DNA from: DATAXP01 sp963708675
Lineage (GTDB): Bacteria > Planctomycetota > Planctomycetia > Pirellulales > PNKZ01
DNA: 64,000 bases
Direction: 5' to 3'
Assembly: GCA_963708675.1 (NCBI GenBank)
Contig: CAVPTO010000003.1
Coordinates: 5,456,001 to 5,520,000, forward strand
Below, piece after piece: positions 42,297 to 51,258 of the stretch. The notes under the pieces are model-generated. The model had not been told where the DNA came from, did no database searches, and saw nothing but the letters and a program-made list of their open reading frames with translations. The position numbers and the translations under genes were made by a program. Position 1 is the stretch's first letter; every line of letters starts with the position of its first letter.

Positions 42297-42615
42297 GTTG
42301 GTGCTGCTGAGTGATCGTTGGGAGTATAACGTGACCGTCGCCGTGCTGGTCATCTTTCACAACCCCGAGCGGTGTCGATCAGTGCGGCAGTATCTGGAGG
42401 CGTGGGGACACCACATCGTGCTGCACTTCCTGCCGACCTACTCTCCGGACACCAACCCGACCGAACGAGTCTGGTAGCATCTGCACGAAGAGATCACCCG
42501 CAACCACCACTGTGCTGATATCGACGGACTGCTCGACCTAGTGTTTGGATGGCTGAACGCTGCATCGTGCTTTGGCATCGAAACTTCGCTCTATGACACG
42601 GCACGAGCGGCGTAG
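42297..42615 (+). pseudogene. IS630-family transposase C-terminal fragment
   Basis: Reads NVTVAVLVIFHNPERCRSVR, HHIVLHFLPTYSPDTNPTER then a TAG in place of a Trp codon (VW-stop-HLHEEITRN) and ends ETSLYDTARAA. YSPDTNPTERVW is the third catalytic region of IS630 transposases. The N-terminal domains are missing and the in-frame stop inactivates it. It ends beside a GGAGCTATTTAG sequence that may be its terminal repeat. Confidence 0.75.
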
Positions 42616-42681
42616 ACCAACTGTCGCTCTGTTGGGGAGCTATTTAGACCGAGACACACTGCATTGCATCAATGACTGGTT

Positions 42682-44031
42682 ACTCAAAGTGAGCATTCTT
42701 GCTGAAACACACTGATCTTGGCGCATAAAAGTGGACCTCGTATGCCAGCGTTGCTTAACCCCAAGAAGGGACGCTGACACGGAGGTCCGCGATGGTTTTA
42801 GCGTGTTTGCCACGCTTGGTTCAAGACAAGTTGTTGGGCAAGGCGCATCTGCGATCGAGCGCTCATCGCCGGCATCTGGCGTGGCTACTGACGGCGATTC
42901 TGATGGGCATCGGTCCCAAGCTGAAGCGCGTCGCGAAGTGCAGTCGTGGCGAGCGGCATCGTACGAGCTTAGGGTTCTTCTTGAACCGCTCGGACTGGGA
43001 CGAGGCAGGCCTGCTGGTGTCGGAAGCGCAGCGGATGTTGCGTCGGCTGCGAATGCGTAAAGGAGACGTGCTCGATCTGATCCTCGACGACACGCGCTGC
43101 GTGAAGCGTGGTCGCACGATGGCCGACATCAGCAAGCTGTGGGATCAGGCGCATCAGCGCTTCGGCCATGGTCACGCCGTTCTGACCGCAGCCGTACATG
43201 TGCGAGGAGTAACGTTGCCGTGGACGCTGCGCGTCTGGCAACCGAAGAAGATCGCCGGTGCCGGTTATCGAAAGCTGACCGAGCTGGCGGCCGAGATGAT
43301 CTCGTGCTTTGAACCGCCACGCGGTGTTCGTGTGCGTGTTCTGTTCGATGCAGCTTACCTCTGCCCGCAGGTAACCTACGCCTGCAAGGAGCGAGGATTT
43401 ACGTGGTACTCGGTCGCCGCGCGCAACCGCCGATTCTGGCGACTGAGCCGTGAGCGCACCGAGAAGATCGAACAGTTCGCCTCGGGTGTCGTGAAACATC
43501 ATGGCCAACGTGTACGCCTACGTCGCAGCTTTGGCTGGCGCTGGACGCGCGTGGCGAGCGAACACGGCATGCTTCCAAAGATCGGCGCCGTGCAGTTGGT
43601 CTTCTCCAAGCGACCACGCGACCCCGTGCGTCATCTGCTGGCCGTGGCCACCAGCGACCTATCGAGCAAGCCTCGCGAGGTGCTCACGATCTACGAACAA
43701 CGTTGGAACATCGAAGTGCTGTTCAAAGACCTACGGATGCTGGGCTTTGGCGCTTACCAGTTGCAACACCGGAACGGAATCCGTCGTCACTTGCACGTGG
43801 TCTGCCTAGCCCATCTCGCGCTGACCCACCACGCCTTGAAGGCCGTTGGTGCAAAAGCCACCGTCAACAAGACGATTCCCATCCCGCCGCTACGACAACG
43901 CCTCGATGAGCTACGCCGCTGCGTTCGTGAAGACCAAGCCGACCTGTTCGCCAACCGAATTCGACAGCCGAAAGTCCGTCGACGTGTGAAGGAGTTCCTC
44001 AAAATGGCCGCATAGAATGCTCACTTTGAGT
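42682..44031 (+). mobile_element. IS701/IS4-like insertion sequence (1,350 bp)
   Basis: Perfect 18-bp inverted repeats ACTCAAAGTGAGCATTCT (42682-42699) and its complement (44014-44031), flanked by GGTT on both sides (42678-42681, 44032-44035). The element appears complete. Confidence 0.9.
42792..44015 (+). CDS. IS701/IS4-like DDE transposase
   Basis: 407 residues; GGAGGT precedes the ATG. DDE core: LDLILDDTRCVKRGRTM (first Asp), VLFDAAYLCPQVTYACKERG (second Asp) and YEQRWNIEVLFKDLRMLGFG (Glu). The length and 4-bp duplication fit IS701-type elements better than classical IS4. It looks intact. Confidence 0.85.
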   Translation: MVLACLPRLVQDKLLGKAHLRSSAHRRHLAWLLTAILMGIGPKLKRVAKCSRGERHRTSLGFFLNRSDWDEAGLLVSEAQRMLRRLRMRKGDVLDLILDDTRCVKRGRTMADISKLWDQAHQRFGHGHAVLTAAVHVRGVTLPWTLRVWQPKKIAGAGYRKLTELAAEMISCFEPPRGVRVRVLFDAAYLCPQVTYACKERGFTWYSVAARNRRFWRLSRERTEKIEQFASGVVKHHGQRVRLRRSFGWRWTRVASEHGMLPKIGAVQLVFSKRPRDPVRHLLAVATSDLSSKPREVLTIYEQRWNIEVLFKDLRMLGFGAYQLQHRNGIRRHLHVVCLAHLALTHHALKAVGAKATVNKTIPIPPLRQRLDELRRCVREDQADLFANRIRQPKVRRRVKEFLKMAA

Positions 44032-44033
44032 GG

Positions 44034-44711
44034 TTAAGCGCTAGCTGGCAACTCATGGACGACGAAGTGCATGCCAGCCTTTGCGGTCGGACTCAGCCAA
44101 TCTGGAAGCCAAGCCAGAAATGCATCTTTTAATCCGCGCTTGATAAGTCGCCTTCCAAAGGAATCACTAAGTTCCCACACGGGATCTGTGGAGTCCTCGT
44201 TTACGCGCTTAGCAAATTCGAATACAGCATCGGCGAGTTCGGTGGGCGAGGAAATAGCCTCGTCTTCGATCGCCTCGCGGAAATTTACTCTTATCGATCG
44301 ATCGTAGTCGAGACGAGCTTTAGTTCCGTTAAAGTATGAGTTCGCCAGGAGAAGACAAGGGTCGCCATTATATCGCCACTTGGTTTGCTTCTCGATGTGT
44401 TCTACAAGGTCGACGAATGCGCTCATTGAGAACCCCCAGTCAAGCCCTTGAATGCGAACGTCGACCGGCTTGGCATCGGCAATAAGGTCTTTCGGTCCAT
44501 AACCGGCACAGAAGAAATCTGTAAAGAAGTCGGAGCGATAGTGCCAAAACTCGAGGTGCGGCAGGATCGCCTCTTTTGTGATTTTGTCCTCGGGCCTCGC
44601 AAGCAAAATTCCTGTTAGAGCAACAGTTTTTAAGCGGTATAGACGGTAGCGATTTAGAAACGCTTCTGTAAGACACGCTTCGATGTCAGCCTCGCTGTAA
44701 AACACCTGCAT
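44034..44711 (-). CDS. Hypothetical protein, 225 residues
   Basis: Starts MQVFYSEADIEACLTEAFLN at 44711 after AGGAG. Soluble, mixed alpha/beta; notable parts are IQGLDWGFSMSAFVDLVEHI and WELSDSFGRRLIKRGLKDAF, then LAWLPDWLSP. No family recognised. The TAA stop lies in GCTTAAC, which fits the attC core consensus RYYYAAC, so it could be another cassette gene, with the IS701-like element inserted at its downstream site. That reading is weak because no partner core is seen. Confidence 0.6.
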   Translation of the reverse strand: MQVFYSEADIEACLTEAFLNRYRLYRLKTVALTGILLARPEDKITKEAILPHLEFWHYRSDFFTDFFCAGYGPKDLIADAKPVDVRIQGLDWGFSMSAFVDLVEHIEKQTKWRYNGDPCLLLANSYFNGTKARLDYDRSIRVNFREAIEDEAISSPTELADAVFEFAKRVNEDSTDPVWELSDSFGRRLIKRGLKDAFLAWLPDWLSPTAKAGMHFVVHELPASA

Positions 44712-44735
44712 GATGATCTCCTGTCTTGCGGTCAT

Positions 44736-44938
44736 TTACTCTTCCCTGCGCCGTGTTTAGACTGGATGTGGCTGCATGCTGATCTGCGTCTAGTAATGGT
44801 TGACAGCCACGCTGACAAAGTTGCGGCGATAAACCTCAAAGAAACAGAGCGTTTCGTGACGGCAGTGAAAGCCGTCGGCGCAAGTCGTTGATGCCAATGA
44901 ACAAGTGCATAGCTCATTCGCGGCGCAGGGAAGAGTAA
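44736..44938. mobile_element. MITE-like element with 18-bp inverted repeats
   Basis: TTACTCTTCCCTGCGCCG (44736-44753) and its exact complement (44921-44938) bound 203 bases with no transposase. No target duplication is clear. It lies 24 bases upstream of the 225-residue gene and may carry or cut its promoter. Confidence 0.6.
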
Positions 44939-45696
44939 CGATCACGCTCACATGACGTCGCGAGTATGATTGTGTGTGAGCCGGAGGCGGTCAACTGTCC
45001 GATATCGCGCTTTCCAGGGAGAATCACGCCGATCAACGCAGGGTCGGGGATGGAACCTCTTCCGAATGGCCCATTTCCGCCGAGCGGTGCGACAACCTGC
45101 GGCGCTTTCTTTGCCGGACGATGCGATCACTCGTCGCGGTGGGTTCTCCAAAGCATCCTTTGCTCCGCAATCGGTCTGACGCAAATGTCTCGTGTCGCTC
45201 AGCGATAACAGTTTTCTTCGCATTATCGGACAGCCATATCATGACGTAAACCGTGATAGCAGTTGCTCTTATATCCGATTCTCGTTGGGTGGCGACTATA
45301 CATCCGTACGCCGCACCAGCGCCCCATATGCGCACGAAATATCAGACCCGAATCGCTAGGGGCCGGTCGTATGCGCGACCGTCGGCCGCTTTTACAATCG
45401 CGATAGATTTGCCGTTGAGCATCCGGCGTCAACTCTCTTCAACGTAACCTGTTCTATCAGTGCGTTGCCAGTCTTTTCGTCTGTGGCCATGGCCCCGCCG
45501 GTAAGCAACAATACGGGTTCTAAACTTGCCCCTTGCACGCGCATTCAATCTTAGCAAACATCACTTTGCCGCCGCCCCGCGTCTCTAACTTGACGATACG
45601 GGTCGATGACATCGCTCGAAACGGGACATTCCGACTACCGCGTCCAAACCTTCATGCTTTAATCGGCCATTAAATCCTTACCCAGGAGTAACAGCC
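44939..45696. other. Long intergenic region, no gene supported
   Basis: About 760 bases. Several short frames exist on both strands, but none has a ribosome site, a recognisable motif or coding-like composition. No repeats or RNA structures were seen. Confidence 0.35.
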
Positions 45697-46650
45697 GTGC
45701 ATCCATCACCACGATGCCTATTAACCAGCGCCCTGACTTTTATCATTTGCTCATGCAATCTACTTGCAGCAGCATCTGTACCTACGTCTACGCCAAGTTG
45801 TATCGACATGAACTACGTTCTCGCCCATAGCTGCCCAACGGTGTGCAATGGCGGCGAGTCGTCGGCGGTTAGTCTATATCTCACGGCGTGCGGTGACAAA
45901 GCAATCATTGAAGTGCTACTCAAGGGCGCTCAGCAATACGAAGCCCTAAAAGCTGCGGCGCAGAAACTGGTTTCAAATGGAACAAAGCCGCAAGCAGACC
46001 TTGACACCGCGACTGCGTGTGTCGCCGAAGTGAAATTGCGACTGGCCGACTCAAAGGCTTGTGCCAATGAATCCCGATCACGCCTACTGCGAAATCTCTG
46101 CCTTCAGTCTAGCGCGTACATCTGTTGCACGGATCCCATCCCTTCGTTTCCATACACGGAAGACCAAGCGGTTACAATGGCGCTACATTCCAATCCAACG
46201 CTAGTGTCGCTCCGCTGCAGGATAGCGTTACTTGAACGACAGATACGAACTCTTCGACACTTGATTTCCGATTGCAAGTCGCGATTGCTGCATCGACATC
46301 GTTGTGACGAGTTGCGCGCTCAGCTATGCGCGGCAGAGGCATCACTTTCAAGCGCCTCGCATCAACTCGATCAGGAAACAGTCCGCATTTCAGAAGAAGT
46401 GCGTGTAGCCTATATGGAGTATACAGAGATGGAGATCGCTTTTTCTGATCTATCGAATTTGACGCCAACCGTAACATCGCAGCTACTAACGACTGCGATT
46501 AATGATTATTCGCAGGGGCTAATCGATATCGAGCCGGTTCTCGCGAAGATGGCTCGACACGTACGGTTTCAAGAAACAAGACAGGTAGCGATCCCACGGC
46601 TCTATCAGGCGATTAGCCGGCTGCGATGCCTCGTAGGCTTGGGTCGTTAG
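45697..46650 (+). CDS. TolC-like, Cys-rich exported protein
   Basis: 317 residues from a GTG preceded by AGGAG. N-terminal signal (LLTSALTFIICSCNLLAAAS). The C-terminal two thirds resemble one half of an outer-membrane efflux protein: DQAVTMALHSNPTLVSLRCR, two long coiled-coil helices, EVRVAYMEYTEMEIAF and IDIEPVLAKMARHVR. It is shorter than a full channel (usually 420-500) and has unusually many Cys. It converges on an operon of unknown proteins. Confidence 0.6.
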   Translation: MHPSPRCLLTSALTFIICSCNLLAAASVPTSTPSCIDMNYVLAHSCPTVCNGGESSAVSLYLTACGDKAIIEVLLKGAQQYEALKAAAQKLVSNGTKPQADLDTATACVAEVKLRLADSKACANESRSRLLRNLCLQSSAYICCTDPIPSFPYTEDQAVTMALHSNPTLVSLRCRIALLERQIRTLRHLISDCKSRLLHRHRCDELRAQLCAAEASLSSASHQLDQETVRISEEVRVAYMEYTEMEIAFSDLSNLTPTVTSQLLTTAINDYSQGLIDIEPVLAKMARHVRFQETRQVAIPRLYQAISRLRCLVGLGR

Positions 46651-46949
46651 AGATCCGTCGCAAAATAGGCTAGCGCGGCCGGCGTTGTTTGGATACGCTG
46701 GACAGCTGACCGGCTCTGATTTTCTGTATGAGAGGCTATGAAGGGGAGGAATGGGTAATCCCAAAGTGATGATGGAGCGAGTGCCGAATCGTAGCCGAAG
46801 CAGCGAGTCGGGCCGAGAACTCCACCGGGTGGCAACCGGTGAGCGGGTTCGATCCTGAGTAAACGACAGTCGATCGGTGGCGCATCTAAGACGAAATCCC
46901 CGAGGTGTCGTTCTATGCGCGGCAATGCGAACTGGCGAGCCGTAATCAC
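46647..46949 (-). CDS. Possible small protein ending the unknown operon
   Basis: 100 residues from a GTG at 46949, 37 bases after the Lgt-like gene. It reads MITARQFALPRIERHLGDFV, LRIEPAHRLPPGGVLGP and PFLPFIASHTENQS. It is Pro-rich and its coding character is not certain. The end overlaps the convergent TolC-like gene by 4 bases. Confidence 0.35.
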   Translation of the reverse strand: MITARQFALPRIERHLGDFVLDAPPIDCRLLRIEPAHRLPPGGVLGPTRCFGYDSALAPSSLWDYPFLPFIASHTENQSRSAVQRIQTTPAALAYFATDL

Positions 46950-46985
46950 TGAGCCGGCGAAATAGCCCGGCCCGCAAGCAAGAGA

Positions 46986-47666
46986 TTATTCGTTGTCGCC
47001 TTGCATGCAGAGCCAAAGAAGAAACGCAGACCACGTCCAAATGCTGGATATCTGAAGTAGGCGTAACGAGCGATCCTTGAACCGGCAACTCAGTCGACAA
47101 CAGTCAGCAAGGGCGCTGAGCGTTCCATGGGCCGCGATTAACGCTGGTCCTGATGCGCATAGCAACCCGACACACGTCATGGCAAGTCCCAGCACAACCA
47201 CTAGGTTTGATGTTAACGCCTCGGTGACTGGCAGCGGTCCGCCCATTGTTGCAAAAACCCACCGCGCTGGACGAGGCAGATCCGGGCTTTGCCAGCAGCA
47301 TCCTGCAAGGGCACATCCAAGGCGAGCAGAAGCGTAGGACAGGTTTACAGCTATACCGAGGCCTAGAAATGCCGTCGGCCAATAGGTCCGTGGCAGGATC
47401 CAGCACGCGACAGCAATAAATGCAAAGTTACTTGACCAGAAAGCGCCGTACCACGAGCAAGATACCGTCTGAAACACTCGAGGCTGTAAATAGTATCGAA
47501 GACTTGCTAAACCAATCCCCCCAACGGCGCTCGCAACCACCCATGTCGATGCAAGTATAAGTCCTACGACGGTTGGAGTACCAGAGTCATGAGTTGCCGC
47601 CGCGAAATATAAGCATGAAAAGCCAGCTGCTGCGCCGGCGGCCCGAACGGCACCCGGGACATCCAT
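46986..47666 (-). CDS. Lgt-like multi-pass membrane protein
   Basis: 226 residues, about six membrane segments. The motif SARLGCALAGCCWQSPD near residues 115-131 resembles the conserved GRIGCFLAGCC signature of prolipoprotein diacylglyceryl transferase (Lgt). Other Lgt landmarks (the N-terminal HGG region, the catalytic His/Tyr) are not obvious, and it is shorter than the usual 260-300, so it may be a divergent relative modifying some other Cys-containing product. It lies 130 bases downstream of the Pro-Thr tail protein gene. Confidence 0.55.
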   Translation of the reverse strand: MDVPGAVRAAGAAAGFSCLYFAAATHDSGTPTVVGLILASTWVVASAVGGIGLASLRYYLQPRVFQTVSCSWYGAFWSSNFAFIAVACWILPRTYWPTAFLGLGIAVNLSYASARLGCALAGCCWQSPDLPRPARWVFATMGGPLPVTEALTSNLVVVLGLAMTCVGLLCASGPALIAAHGTLSALADCCRLSCRFKDRSLRLLQISSIWTWSAFLLWLCMQGDNE

Positions 47667-47796
47667 AACTCACCAATGCAAAATCAATGGGGAAGACTTT
47701 TCCGTCACCCTGCCGCCAGATAGAGTCAGGATTCCCAGAAGGCAGCGTCACACAGAACCTACCCATCCTGCTGGTGAGTGCCCCCCAAAGTCCACA

Positions 47797-48660
47797 TCAC
47801 GGTGCCGGTGTTGGTGTCGGTGTTGGTGTTGGTGTTGGTGTTGGTGTCGGTGTCGGTGTCGGTGGTGCATCGCACACGGAGTCAGGACATATCTGGTTCA
47901 TGTAACTATTGCATTTGGCCTCAGTCGTCGGCCCGTATATTTTTGTATATGCTGGCGCACCAACAATATAACTGCCTTGATTAACCAGGCACAGGCCGTC
48001 GCTTCGGTGCAAGACGTAATAGTTTGAGGGACTGGAGCCACCACCTCCGCCACCGCTACTCCCGCCGCACGCGCCGCTAAAAGTTCTGCTGGTTAATCTC
48101 GTCAGTCGTTTTCCGAAGGGGCCATTGAGCGCAACAAGCGTCGCCGTCTGGACTACGATATCAGTTTCCAGAGTGGTATCGACTTGATCTATTAGAACAG
48201 ACGTTGCCGATGAATTCGTCGCTGTCATCGATTGCAGGCCCTGGAACTGCGAACGCCCGACACCTAGCTGCTCAAGCTGTGGAATGTCTAGCTGAAGCGG
48301 TGAGTCGAATGTTATTGCGATTACATTCTCTGTTCCAGTAACTGAAAGCGAACCCGAGATAGTTCCAGGCAATGTTACATAATACTCTCCCATCGTGGGG
48401 TCGTTGATCGTGATAACCACCTCATCTCCGGTGTTCTGAAACCGGTTTACGACGACCGAAAAACTGCCGCGATCTGACGCGTCCTGCCCTTGCGACGTTA
48501 TAATGGGCAGTAATATAAAAACGAGCGCGATAGGAAATTGCCCAGTACCCCCGCTTGCACCTGCGTTGTATGCCTTGAGAATCTCATCCCTAAGTGCCGC
48601 AATATTCTTCTCGTAACGACTTGCATCCATCGGCCACTTGAACGTGTTTGTACCAGCCAT
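47797..48660 (-). CDS. Unknown protein with Pro-Thr repeat tail
   Basis: 287 residues, with an excellent AGGAGGT site 8 bases before the ATG. It starts MAGTNTFKWPMDASRYEKNI; a hydrophobic stretch (FPIALVFILLPIITSQ) lies at about 42-57, followed by a Ser/Thr/Gly-rich beta domain, a Gly/Ser linker (GGSSGGGGGGSSPS), a Cys-containing domain (YYVLHRSDGLCLVNQGSYIV) and a (Pro-Thr)n tail. The tail suggests an extracellular or surface stalk. It has no homologue known to me. Third gene of the operon. Confidence 0.65.
   Translation of the reverse strand: MAGTNTFKWPMDASRYEKNIAALRDEILKAYNAGASGGTGQFPIALVFILLPIITSQGQDASDRGSFSVVVNRFQNTGDEVVITINDPTMGEYYVTLPGTISGSLSVTGTENVIAITFDSPLQLDIPQLEQLGVGRSQFQGLQSMTATNSSATSVLIDQVDTTLETDIVVQTATLVALNGPFGKRLTRLTSRTFSGACGGSSGGGGGGSSPSNYYVLHRSDGLCLVNQGSYIVGAPAYTKIYGPTTEAKCNSYMNQICPDSVCDAPPTPTPTPTPTPTPTPTPTPAP
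47803..47868. repeat. Hexanucleotide repeat encoding (Pro-Thr)n
   Basis: Eleven or so copies of GGTGT(T/C) on the plus strand. The 6-base unit keeps frame, so copy changes would alter only the tail length of the encoded protein. Confidence 0.85.
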
Positions 48661-48673
48661 CTGATATTACCTC

Positions 48674-49936
48674 CTAGTTGTCTCGGCTAGTCATTGAGAT
48701 AAAGACTCCATACGAATCAAACCGTCCCCACGCGTCATATGCTAATGCCGATAGATCGGCGAACGGAAAAGTCTGTACGGTATTTTGCTGGATTTGGCTT
48801 TCTACCTCGCTCTTTAGTTTGGCCTCCGCTTGATCACAGACCGGAAAGCAGTTGTTTATTGTGTAGGTGTAATTCCACGCAGTCGGGTTTCCCGTAATCG
48901 GCGAATTAGCGGCGTACGCTTCAAGTGCAGCCGCGGCAGTATTGACTAAGATGATTCGATATCGCATGAACACTTGGACCTGCCAATCGATCCAGCATTC
49001 TGAACCGCTTTGATCGACCTCAACCTCCATCTCTATGCCGGAATCTGTAAAAGTCAGGATATTTAGGTGCGTAATCGTAGGATTGCTTTGCAAAGCGCTT
49101 CGGATAGCGGGTTCAGCCAGCGCCCTATAGACACGAACAGCTAGATCATCCGCGGGGGCTAGCCAGTCGTAGAGTGCCAAAGCCTGCCGTCTCTTTGCCC
49201 CTGTTAACGAGATCAGGTTCAAGAACGTACCGATTCTAAACGTATGCGGTGTAGGATTGATTGCCAGAGCGCTCGACGGAATTACCGGCAGAGCGAAGGT
49301 AAAATTGCTCAAATCAGATGTGATCGTATTAATGGCATGCTGGCGGATGTCGCGGCGCTGAGCTATCGGGATCTTTTGAAAGGGGTCGTAGCTTGTCCCA
49401 TCCTCTAGCATCATTGTTGGACAGCCAACGAGTTGGGCTCCGATCGTGGCCGTACTATCGACCACGAGCGTCGAAGGCAGGACGATCAGGAGCTCGATAG
49501 GATTTTGGTTTTCTACAGCAAGATTCCAATGGGTCACTATTAGAAAGGTATCGCGGAAAGGCCAACGGGAGCCAACACCATTTTGCCACTTGATAATCGA
49601 CGGCTTGTCAGGAGTGAGCGTCGCTGATATTGGGGTCGTTATTGAAATCGGACTTAATGGGACGCCGCCAATGTACTGGTTCAACTTGCTTTCTCTTGCC
49701 AGCAGTTCGACGTCTTGTGTTCGAGAGCCAGCCGAATAATTGAGTGCGGCAATTGAAGACCAGAGTTGTGGTCGCGTACCCGGTGGCAACGTAAGTTCGG
49801 CGCCAATACTAGTCGCGGTTTGAACAATTGAAGCTGCGGTAACATTGAACTGCAATGCGGCGGCTTTCAGCACGTCGATCTCCGCGAGAATCGCCGCAAT
49901 ACATGCATCTGTCGGGTCTGTGAACTGTGTTTGCAT
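48674..49936 (-). CDS. Unknown protein, 420 residues
   Basis: I prefer ATG 49934-49936 (MQTQFTDPTDACIAAI); a TTG five codons earlier is possible. The first 40 residues form a helix, followed by a largely beta protein with LPPGTRPQLWSSIAALNYSA, WQNGVGSRWPFRDTFLIVTHW and IEMEVEVDQSGSECWIDWQV. No signal peptide or membrane segment is apparent. The composition is less GC-rich than flanking genes. Co-transcribed: 13 bases before the next gene. Confidence 0.65.
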   Translation of the reverse strand: MQTQFTDPTDACIAAILAEIDVLKAAALQFNVTAASIVQTATSIGAELTLPPGTRPQLWSSIAALNYSAGSRTQDVELLARESKLNQYIGGVPLSPISITTPISATLTPDKPSIIKWQNGVGSRWPFRDTFLIVTHWNLAVENQNPIELLIVLPSTLVVDSTATIGAQLVGCPTMMLEDGTSYDPFQKIPIAQRRDIRQHAINTITSDLSNFTFALPVIPSSALAINPTPHTFRIGTFLNLISLTGAKRRQALALYDWLAPADDLAVRVYRALAEPAIRSALQSNPTITHLNILTFTDSGIEMEVEVDQSGSECWIDWQVQVFMRYRIILVNTAAAALEAYAANSPITGNPTAWNYTYTINNCFPVCDQAEAKLKSEVESQIQQNTVQTFPFADLSALAYDAWGRFDSYGVFISMTSRDN

Positions 49937-49943
49937 GCTACGC

Positions 49944-50822
49944 TCAGGCAATGTTGTTTACGGTAGTGGTGAGTCTATTTAAGGAAGCGGTTAGTGCGGC
50001 GTCGCCTGCTTGGAGCTCGGTGTTAAGTGCCGCCATTTGTGCGTCGAGCGGACCGAGATAATTGAGCTGGAGTGTGCTCATCGTTATTTGCAGATCATGC
50101 AATTTGCTGAGCACCAGGTTTAATTGGGCCAGCAATGGGTTTTGGGACTTTATATCGAGTTGGTAGCGAACACACCCACCAGGAATAAAAGACGAATCAA
50201 TTGAGCCTACTGATGGTGAAACGCCCTCGGACAATACAATCGACAACGGCAACGTCAGATTAGACATGTCGGCAGGCAGTGGGGAATGAGATTGTGCTAT
50301 ATAGCGTGCCCAAACCTTTGCCAGCGAAATAGGTATCATGGGAATGAAGCGGAAAAGAAAATTCAATGGATGAAGATTGCCTGACCAACCCTGGCTTCGA
50401 TCACCAAGCGTGGAAAACTTGGCAGCCCAATTTGGGTCGGCGGCGATCGCTGTGACAATCGCGTCGTCGTTGGCAACTAAGGGCGCGCTAGATGGAAACG
50501 AGCGAATAAAAGCCAAATAAGAATTGGCTCCGTCCTGATAGCGTTGGCGAATCACCGAGACTGGAATATTTTGAACCAGCGCCTGCAGCTCTAGTATTAG
50601 GGCGGCCGTAACATCCTGGCCACACATGTATAGTCGCATATCCTGCACACCGACGAACGCCGCCCCAGGGTTCGTAGGTTGCAATGTGGGTGACGCCCAA
50701 AAGCGTAGCTCTATATCAACGATCGTTTTATCCATGACGTCGTCGATTAGCACAGAATGTTCTCGATACCAGGGCGAAAAGTTCGCCTCTCCGCACAATG
50801 TGCGATACACTTCGCTGGCCAT
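49944..50822 (-). CDS. Unknown protein, 292 residues, first in operon
   Basis: Starts MASEVYRTLCGEANFSPWYR at 50822 after GGAG. The middle is alpha/beta (PNWAAKFSTLGDRSQGWSGN), the C-terminal 75 residues are a coiled coil (LNLVLSKLHDLQITMSTLQL ... ALTASLNRLTTTVNN). No signal peptide. The three proteins of this operon share a short helical terminal segment but no motif I recognise; they may form one complex. Confidence 0.65.
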   Translation of the reverse strand: MASEVYRTLCGEANFSPWYREHSVLIDDVMDKTIVDIELRFWASPTLQPTNPGAAFVGVQDMRLYMCGQDVTAALILELQALVQNIPVSVIRQRYQDGANSYLAFIRSFPSSAPLVANDDAIVTAIAADPNWAAKFSTLGDRSQGWSGNLHPLNFLFRFIPMIPISLAKVWARYIAQSHSPLPADMSNLTLPLSIVLSEGVSPSVGSIDSSFIPGGCVRYQLDIKSQNPLLAQLNLVLSKLHDLQITMSTLQLNYLGPLDAQMAALNTELQAGDAALTASLNRLTTTVNNIA

Positions 50823-51233
50823 TATGTTGCTCCGAGGGTTCGCTCGTGGCGATTCTGTGAGTTGTGAAGCGAATGACAGCTATCGGGAACGGCGCAATAT
50901 GATGAAAAAAGCAAAGGCCTGTAGGACGCGGCGGCGCGAAGCCGATCGGGCTGAACCCGGCGAAGTGTACCAGTAACGTCAGCGCATCACTTGGGAATGC
51001 TAGCAATGGGCACGCGAGCCGTCACGCCTTTCCTGGAACATTCAGGAGTTTTGAACCTACGCGGAAGTGGTCACAGGGTACCGGCTAACCGCCGGCGGAC
51101 CTAAAAAGGTGGCTGAAATGGCTGACTATCAAATGGTTTTGAAATCCTTGAAATGCGCCTCTCGGCGCGTTACGTTCACAACCGCTTTTCCTCTCGCTAT
51201 ACCGCCTCCTAAAGAGCAGAGCAGAGACGGCCC
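50823..51233. other. Divergent intergenic region
   Basis: About 410 bases between the unknown operon and the sulfotransferase gene. It should hold two promoters. One short frame (51118-51258) is described separately; nothing else is clear. Confidence 0.35.
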
Positions 51234-51258
51234 TTGGAACCTCGCACCTTCTATGTGA
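51118..51258 (+). CDS. Possible short peptide upstream of the sulfotransferase
   Basis: 46 codons starting MADYQMVLKSLKCASRRVTF and ending PWNLAPSM. It overlaps the start of the next gene by 25 bases. It has no clear ribosome site. It could be a small peptide substrate or a chance frame. Confidence 0.25.
   Translation: MADYQMVLKSLKCASRRVTFTTAFPLAIPPPKEQSRDGPWNLAPSM

Noticed and set aside
44948..45223. Small genes in the 45 kb gap
   Set aside because: Overlapping short frames on both strands without ribosome sites or motifs; likely non-coding.
47803..47868. CRISPR or minisatellite with regulatory role
   Set aside because: It is a simple 6-base coding repeat for Pro-Thr inside a gene.
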